Assembly: GCA_001655205.1 (NCBI GenBank)
Contig: LPNZ01007887.1
Location: 1 to 26,495 of the forward strand
Direction: 5' to 3'
Source: Lenisia limosa
Lineage: Eukaryota > Breviatea
DNA: 26,495 nt
A program made the position numbers and the translations under genes. Numbering within the stretch: the stretch's first letter is position 1; each line of letters opens with the position of its first letter. Of the stretch, positions 21,832 to 26,495 are shown in pieces. The notes under the pieces were generated by a model, which worked only from the letters and a program-made list of their open reading frames with translations, was not told the origin of the DNA and did no database searches.

Positions 21832-22240
21832 GTTATAATAGACACAGCCTTCTCCAAATCCTCGAACCACTTCTCCAGACTCGAACGGTCCATAAGAATA
21901 GTCTGTTAGCGTTGATGACACTCCATTGAACACCACTGAAATCTAGAAAGTAACAGAAACCCACACCGAATCTAAAAAGGAGATTGAACGAACCACCCAC
22001 AGTTCCCGAAAGACTCCTCAAAACCAGATGGCACCATTGGTTCTCAGCTGAGTGGTGAGATGAGGAGAATCATTCAGATAGTATTTAGATATCAAATACA
22101 TACACGTATATATGGATCATCTCAAAAAACCCTTGATAATTTCATTGGTAATTCTTGAACAGAGAAAGCAGAGAATGTCAAAGAGCATACGAAAGGCGAG
22201 GGGTGTATCCATGTATCCAGAGCCACTGTTGATTCTGAAG
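21832..22240 (-). CDS. Probable coding fragment, minus strand
   Basis: The best piece is 21942-21832, an open 37-codon exon between an AG and a GTGATT donor. It reads ISVVFNGVSSTLTDYSYG then PFESGEVVRGFGEGCVYYN. Upstream, NSGSGYMDTPLAFRMLFD near 22240-22150 and MVPSGFEESFGN near 22030-21990 also look coding, but their joins are not resolved. It could be a separate small gene or a diverged duplicate downstream of the secreted-protein gene. No family is recognised. Confidence 0.35.
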
Positions 22241-22396
22241 TAATTGTTGTGCTAAAAAGGTCATACAATTACTAGTAAACTATCAAAAAGCACTAACCTT
22301 ATGATTGCATATCATTACGATATGATAAATTATCCCTCTACAATATGTATTTCCATAGATCAGATGCACGGTGCAAAACCCTGATGTATGCAGCCC

Positions 22397-24122
22397 TCAC
22401 ACCGCATCAACATAGCTGTAGATCTGGTACTGCTGTGTGGACGACGCGGTAGCAAAGGGGATCAGATAGCGCTCATTAGAGGACCGTGTTGCGTAAAAGT
22501 AGGACTGAGGGTAAGAGCAAGGGGCTGTGTTGTTTTAAAGAAATCACTTTATTATACTTGAAAGTGCTGTTACTAGAGGTAGGGCTTCCTTTAGGTACCC
22601 AAAAAGACAGAAGTTATTCAAATCTCTTGAAACATCATATGTCCACATTCCAAGCCTCAGCCATCCGAGCCAACTTCGATAGACCAGTCTCCGGAGGGGA
22701 ACTGGAGCCGGGCGTCATTGAGAGGCAGCACGCCGGCGCCTGACGGGTAAACAAAGCAATCCATCAAGAATATTGAGCAATACAAGTCACATTCCTTGAG
22801 CAAAGATTACAATTAAACACCTTAGCAAATATTGAGAACTATTCTCAATTACCACACTAATGTTGAAAGACTAAAATATCCTTATTTCCCCTCACCGGAA
22901 GCGGTCAGTGAACTGAAAGTCAAGTACGAGGCCTACAATCGTTATCGCGATGAGATTATATCCTAATGTATGATATGATGTATTATACAATACAGTGAAA
23001 TACATCTTTCACAATTATTATTATATGTACTTGCCTTCATGCAAAATAAAATTATATCGATATGCAAGACAGCTGCTGTATGTAGTACATTTTAATAGCC
23101 CCCCCCCCCCCNNNNNNNNNNNNNNNNNNNNNNNNNNNNNNNNNNNNNNNNNNNNNNNNNNNNNNNNNNNNNNNNNNNNNGTCATCGAATTTCGGGTCAG
23201 ACAAATCTGGGCGGTGAACGATATTATCTGTGTATTTCGTCCCTTATTTTAGAGCATTCTCTTATTTCTGAAAAAGTAGCGACATGGACAGCATCTCTCT
23301 ACTGAATATTATGATGACTTGACCAATGATTTAAAATTACGTAGACAATATTGGCGTTCAATCAGGAAAGTACTTCCATCACATTTGTGATTGTGGAAAT
23401 AGAACTTCAGTCTGATACAATACAAAGCCTCCTATCACCCACCCACGACAAAACTCAGATCACCAGCCAGGGGGCTTGTAACTGAAACAGTATCAGCATT
23501 AACGGTAAAGTTGACTATTGAAGGTGCTCCCGCGGTACCTCCAAAGAACTAAATCATCAAGGCCTTGCTGTGACATTTAACGCTATTCCATTACGATTTT
23601 CTTCGACCTGTCAGACCTCAAGAGAACCTCCCCACTCCATAAAGGACCAACCAAGCACCATCAGCGGACCAAGGTGTGTTGTGCTCTAAGAGGCCCGGAA
23701 CTAACCTTGACATAACCATCTGTCGCGACTGCCACCGATGCAGTGTTGAATGTGACATACAATCCAAGCTCTGCCTCAAGATACACTGAATACGCCTCGT
23801 TTTGCAAGTCAAGAACTAAGGCAATATTAGGAATGCTTGGAATGCCTTCGGTCCAAATATATTATCCCTATCCGCCTACAGGTCTGGAAGGTTCCAAGTG
23901 GAAGAGCGTCAAGAGGATCGTTGGCAACAACTGATGCCCGAACAAGACCGCTAGAATCCAGGGATCTACAGTGTAAAAGGCGGATGAAAGGATGAGCGAG
24001 GTTGTGATTGGTGGGAGGGAACACAAAGTGAACTCGTTTTTTGGAACGTACATTGGTATTTGGGCTATAACAACACCAGAGAATATGGTTAGAAGAAAGG
24101 CGAGCGCAAGAAGGTGCCTCAT
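22397..24122 (-). CDS. Secreted beta-rich protein, orphan
   Basis: Starts with a signal peptide, MRHLLALAFLLTIFSGVVIA. Exons 24122-24052, 23965-23880, 23815-23706 and 23548-23447 join in phase. They encode SLDSSGLVRASVVANDP, LDLQNEAYSVYLEAELG, YVTFNTASVAVATDGYVK, and FFGGTAGAPSIVNFTVN plus ADTVSVTSPLAGDLSFV. An exon near 23402-23343 and the gap 23112-23180 follow. Then 22932-22896, 22739-22675 and 22504-22397 join in phase and end DARLQFPSGDWSIE, RSSNERYLIPFATASS, QQYQIYSYVDAV. The alternating hydrophobic pattern rich in Val, Thr, Ser and Tyr suggests a beta-sandwich secreted or cell-surface protein. NFTVN holds a possible N-glycosylation site. There is no membrane anchor at the C-terminus. 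No family is recognised. Confidence 0.68.
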
Positions 24123-24843
24123 TTCTTGGAGGAGAAGATTCGTTCACAATACACGAGTCAAATGGTTAAGCCTATGGCTGTATAGTGTATAAGTAAGTGT
24201 ATAAGTAAGTGTGGAATAAAGATTAGCTGCAAATTGCGCCATCTTCTGTGTTTAACTTGGCGAAATTAAACCCCATGTAAAAACTAAATAAAGTTGACAC
24301 TTTTCAGTTTGCTTTGCTTTGCTTTGCTTGTTTAGCTTTCCGCCTGAAGTTGTTTGTATGTCTTTGGTTAATCTTTGCGTTAATTAATTGCGGATTAAGT
24401 ACCTGAAAGCAGTTCTTTACATTGCAGTCTCCTCCTTTTTGAGCAATTTTGTTCTTTGTAAGCGTGGTATACCCCTACATTGGATGTTAATAATAATATA
24501 ATATTGTATTTTAATGGATATTTTCAATGAAACTCTGTGTCCTTTATATTATATTCCATATTCAACCACTCTCTTCGTATCTAAACAATTTGAGTTCATT
24601 ATTTAATCATTTATGAAAGATATAACTCAATGATAACAGCTGAGGATTGCAGTTCACTATTCCTCAGGCCCAAGCCCTCACCTCGTTGCTCTTGACTTAT
24701 GACATAAATAAAGGTAATTGGTATTTCTCTGTGAATTGAATCAAATAGAATATTGTAATCGGCTCAGTTCACCACTTGCTTGTTCAGAACCTGTTCTTTC
24801 GATGCTCACATCACATCACCCATCATTGCCCCTCACCCCCAAG
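24123..24843. promoter_or_regulatory. Divergent promoter region with short repeats
   Basis: About 720 bp between the divergent starts at 24122(-) and 24844(+). It contains a 14-bp duplication (TGTATAAGTAAGTG, from about 24185), a TTTGC microsatellite of four units near 24308-24329, and AT-rich sequence. No defined element is recognised. Confidence 0.4.
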
Positions 24844-26258
24844 ATGTCGAGCCCAGACCCGTCTTTGGGAATATCGTCAGCCTCGTTTGACGGCAAAAAA
24901 GGATGGACAACTATTCGGTTAGTCTGCGGCTGTTCTAGGCCTAGTTGTCTTCTTCAGATGCTCCTTCTCTTTTGATTATGTCTTATAAACAATCTCAAAT
25001 CAGCGTCCCTTAACTTGATGGACAGACTGCTTCAGCCAGAACCCCCCGCCCCCCTAATTTCACATTTCTCAACATGATGAACAGCTTCACTCAAATATAA
25101 TATTTTCATATTCCCTCAGTCTTGTAACTTGTTCCACAGGGCAGCATGGAACCAATACAAGTCCGAAAAGGAGGCCCCCCTCAATTTGGCCGCATCCCTC
25201 GATAAAAGACTACAGGTTGGTTGTATTTATGATCTCTATGATCCTAGTTTCAATAGAGACCTAACTGCAAAAAATAGTTATCCCACTGCGTACCATACAT
25301 GTTAGCTATTGCCTTCGAAATAACTAGAGATCCACATGGAAACAACAACAGTTTTCAACCAGATCGTTTGCTTCACCATCCAGCCCCATGCAGAAGCCAC
25401 TACGACAGACTTTGAGACGCCATTGCAGTCTCCGAAGGAAGTGGTGAGCTGAGGCCGTTCTACTCCTCATGAACATCTGGGACTTTTGAGCGGGTTTTAA
25501 GAATTAGAGTTGAACATACTCGACTGCCATATTCCAGGCTACTGAAAATAGTCCCCCCAAAATACCCGTTTTTGCTGAGCCGCATTATGTGACAATCCCT
25601 TTTGATTTATAAAATGCAGATAATGATACGCTATCAGGTACATATACATGTATATAAATGTACAAATGGCATTTTAGTTGCTTCGAGATATTCAGTCTTT
25701 TTTCGTGCCGGAGTGAAGCGGGAGCAAATTTATTCCATCTGTAATGAATACGCTTTTGATGAGATCAGTAAACATCTTACACGCCAGGCAACATATTTGG
25801 ACGGACCCGATCTTTTAATGTTGGCCTCGCCTCTACAGCTCCATCACAGCCCTTCCAAGATGAAAACTCCAACAACAGTGAGGGGTGTTACTCTGAGCCA
25901 GCGCACTCATGATTTGTTCCATTAATTAATTCCCCTATATTATGGTCTGGTGACAGAGTAGGGAAACAGTCCGTATGATGCACTCAAAGGCACGTCGAAA
26001 CTGGCCTCAGCCGTTGATGGTGGTGGGAAGAGGGTATTCTTTTGTCAAATTAATAAGCAGTGGGTATCGTGGACGTAACTTCTCATTCTCAGTTCAACTC
26101 TTATCCTGACAGAGCTTTCCACAAGCCAACTCAAAACACCAAAGAAGAAAAATGATGTTGGTTTCGTCATCCTCAAGCGCTCATTCTCTGCCTTGATTCC
26201 ATTTTGCTGACTATATAGGCCCAGACCCAGAAGGCAAAGCCTCTTTCGGAAACACACG
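24844..26258 (+). CDS. Third p53-like-domain gene, 5' part
   Basis: Seven exons join in phase: 24844-24917, 25140-25215, 25330-25443, 25538-25588, 25725-25877, 25962-26033 and 26219-26258. The gene continues past the right edge. It starts MSSPDPSLGISSASFDG and goes on AAWNQYKSEKEAPLNL, METTTVFNQIVCFTIQPH and SPPKIPVFAEPHY. After that come QIYSICNEYAFDEIS, PDLLMLASPLQLHHSPSK, SPYDALKGTSKLASAVDG and TQKAKPLSETH. The segment VFNQIVCFTIQP followed by EPHY(VTI) resembles TSKTIACVVFDP followed by EPHHHLFVTI of the gene at 13259. A phase-0 intron precedes the segment in both. VTI lies beyond the donor at 25589, so if the splice is right it is not translated. The fifth exon's acceptor lies at the edge of a MITE remnant. 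Function is unknown; a transcription factor is possible by similarity. Confidence 0.6.
25694..25718. mobile_element. MITE remnant at an exon acceptor
   Basis: CAGTCTTTTTTCG followed by CCGGAGTGAAGC matches one end of the 10611 family. The T-run and the following GGGAG form the acceptor region of the exon starting at 25725. Confidence 0.5.
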
Positions 26259-26495
26259 GTAAGCGGGTGGATTGGGGATGAAAACAGCTGGCGAATATCG
26301 TCATTCTTCTGGGGTTGAAGTGCTGTGTTGGAGTTATGTTAGCTTACCACTTATCTTCGGCCAGACACAACCTTCTTTGTTATTGTTTTTGTTTTTTTAT
26401 TTCTCATTTCTATATAGTATATATCACACCGTCCATATATCTGTGAATGTTCCTCTATCTGTGAAAAAAAAGCCAAATGAACATTTTCCTTGATA

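Larger units (their letters stand above)
1288..23180. other. Assembly gaps (N runs) within this span
   Basis: Gaps: 1288-1377, 2820-2890, 6565-6626, 7243-7437, 10525-10547, 13014-13148, 19056-19146, 19942-20033, 20348-20536, 20800-21012 and 23112-23180. Those at 1288, 13014, 19056, 20800 and 23112 directly follow, or lie within 4 bases of, a run of 10 or more C or G. Coding sequence is lost in the gaps at 7243, 10525, 19942, 20348 and 20800, and probably 2820 and 6565. Confidence 0.95.

Noticed and set aside
1-26495. CRISPR arrays, prokaryotic operons, tRNA or rRNA genes
   Set aside because: No regularly spaced repeats, no cloverleaf or rRNA core sequences recognised; gene structure is eukaryotic throughout.

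Overview
This is nuclear DNA from a eukaryote, almost certainly a unicellular one. Genes are compact and rich in introns. Many introns are very short (31 to about 150 bp, several near 41 bp) and AT-rich, while exons carry G/C at third codon positions. I see no rRNA, tRNA, prokaryotic operon or CRISPR array. A BBS9/PTHB1 gene, normally kept only in lineages with cilia, points to a flagellated protist or a close relative. I cannot name the lineage. Eleven N gaps interrupt the sequence, five of them next to runs of 10 or more C or G.

Layout, with exons joined by hand so that splice phases agree. 61-821(-): 5' part of BBS9, running off the left edge. 1592-3896(+): a divergent ARF-like small GTPase. 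4027-6077(-): mitochondrial-type cardiolipin synthase with an intact CDP-alcohol phosphotransferase motif; its 5' end is unresolved. 6819-9819(+): a secreted protein with four Asp-box (BNR) motifs. 9897 to about 10524(+): an unrecognised gene running into a gap. 10707-12791(-): an eight-exon, mostly helical protein of about 218 residues. 13259 to about 21476(+): one very long gene or two tandem genes. It encodes a beta-rich domain, a long S/T/P/Q-rich linker with tandem repeats, a basic stretch, and a second diverged copy of the domain. 21832-22240(-): a probable coding fragment. 22397-24122(-): a secreted beta-rich orphan protein. 24844 to 26258 and beyond(+): a gene whose start resembles the domain of the 13-21 kb locus.

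The most interesting signal is that the 13-21 kb locus and the 24.8 kb gene appear to share a diverged domain. Its motif order recalls the DNA-binding domain of p53-like (p53/Rel superfamily) transcription factors. A phase-0 intron precedes it at the same place in all three copies. The second signal is a set of small hAT-like MITEs (TIR beginning TAGGGCT, 8-bp target duplications). One copy supplies the stop codon of the helical gene. Another sits in an intron of the p53-like gene and shares 27 identical bases with that gene's own coding repeat.

The genes do not form a pathway. BBS9 and the ARF-like gene are divergent neighbours, and a link through cilia or trafficking is only a possibility. 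Exon coordinates come from reading splice signals by eye, without transcripts.
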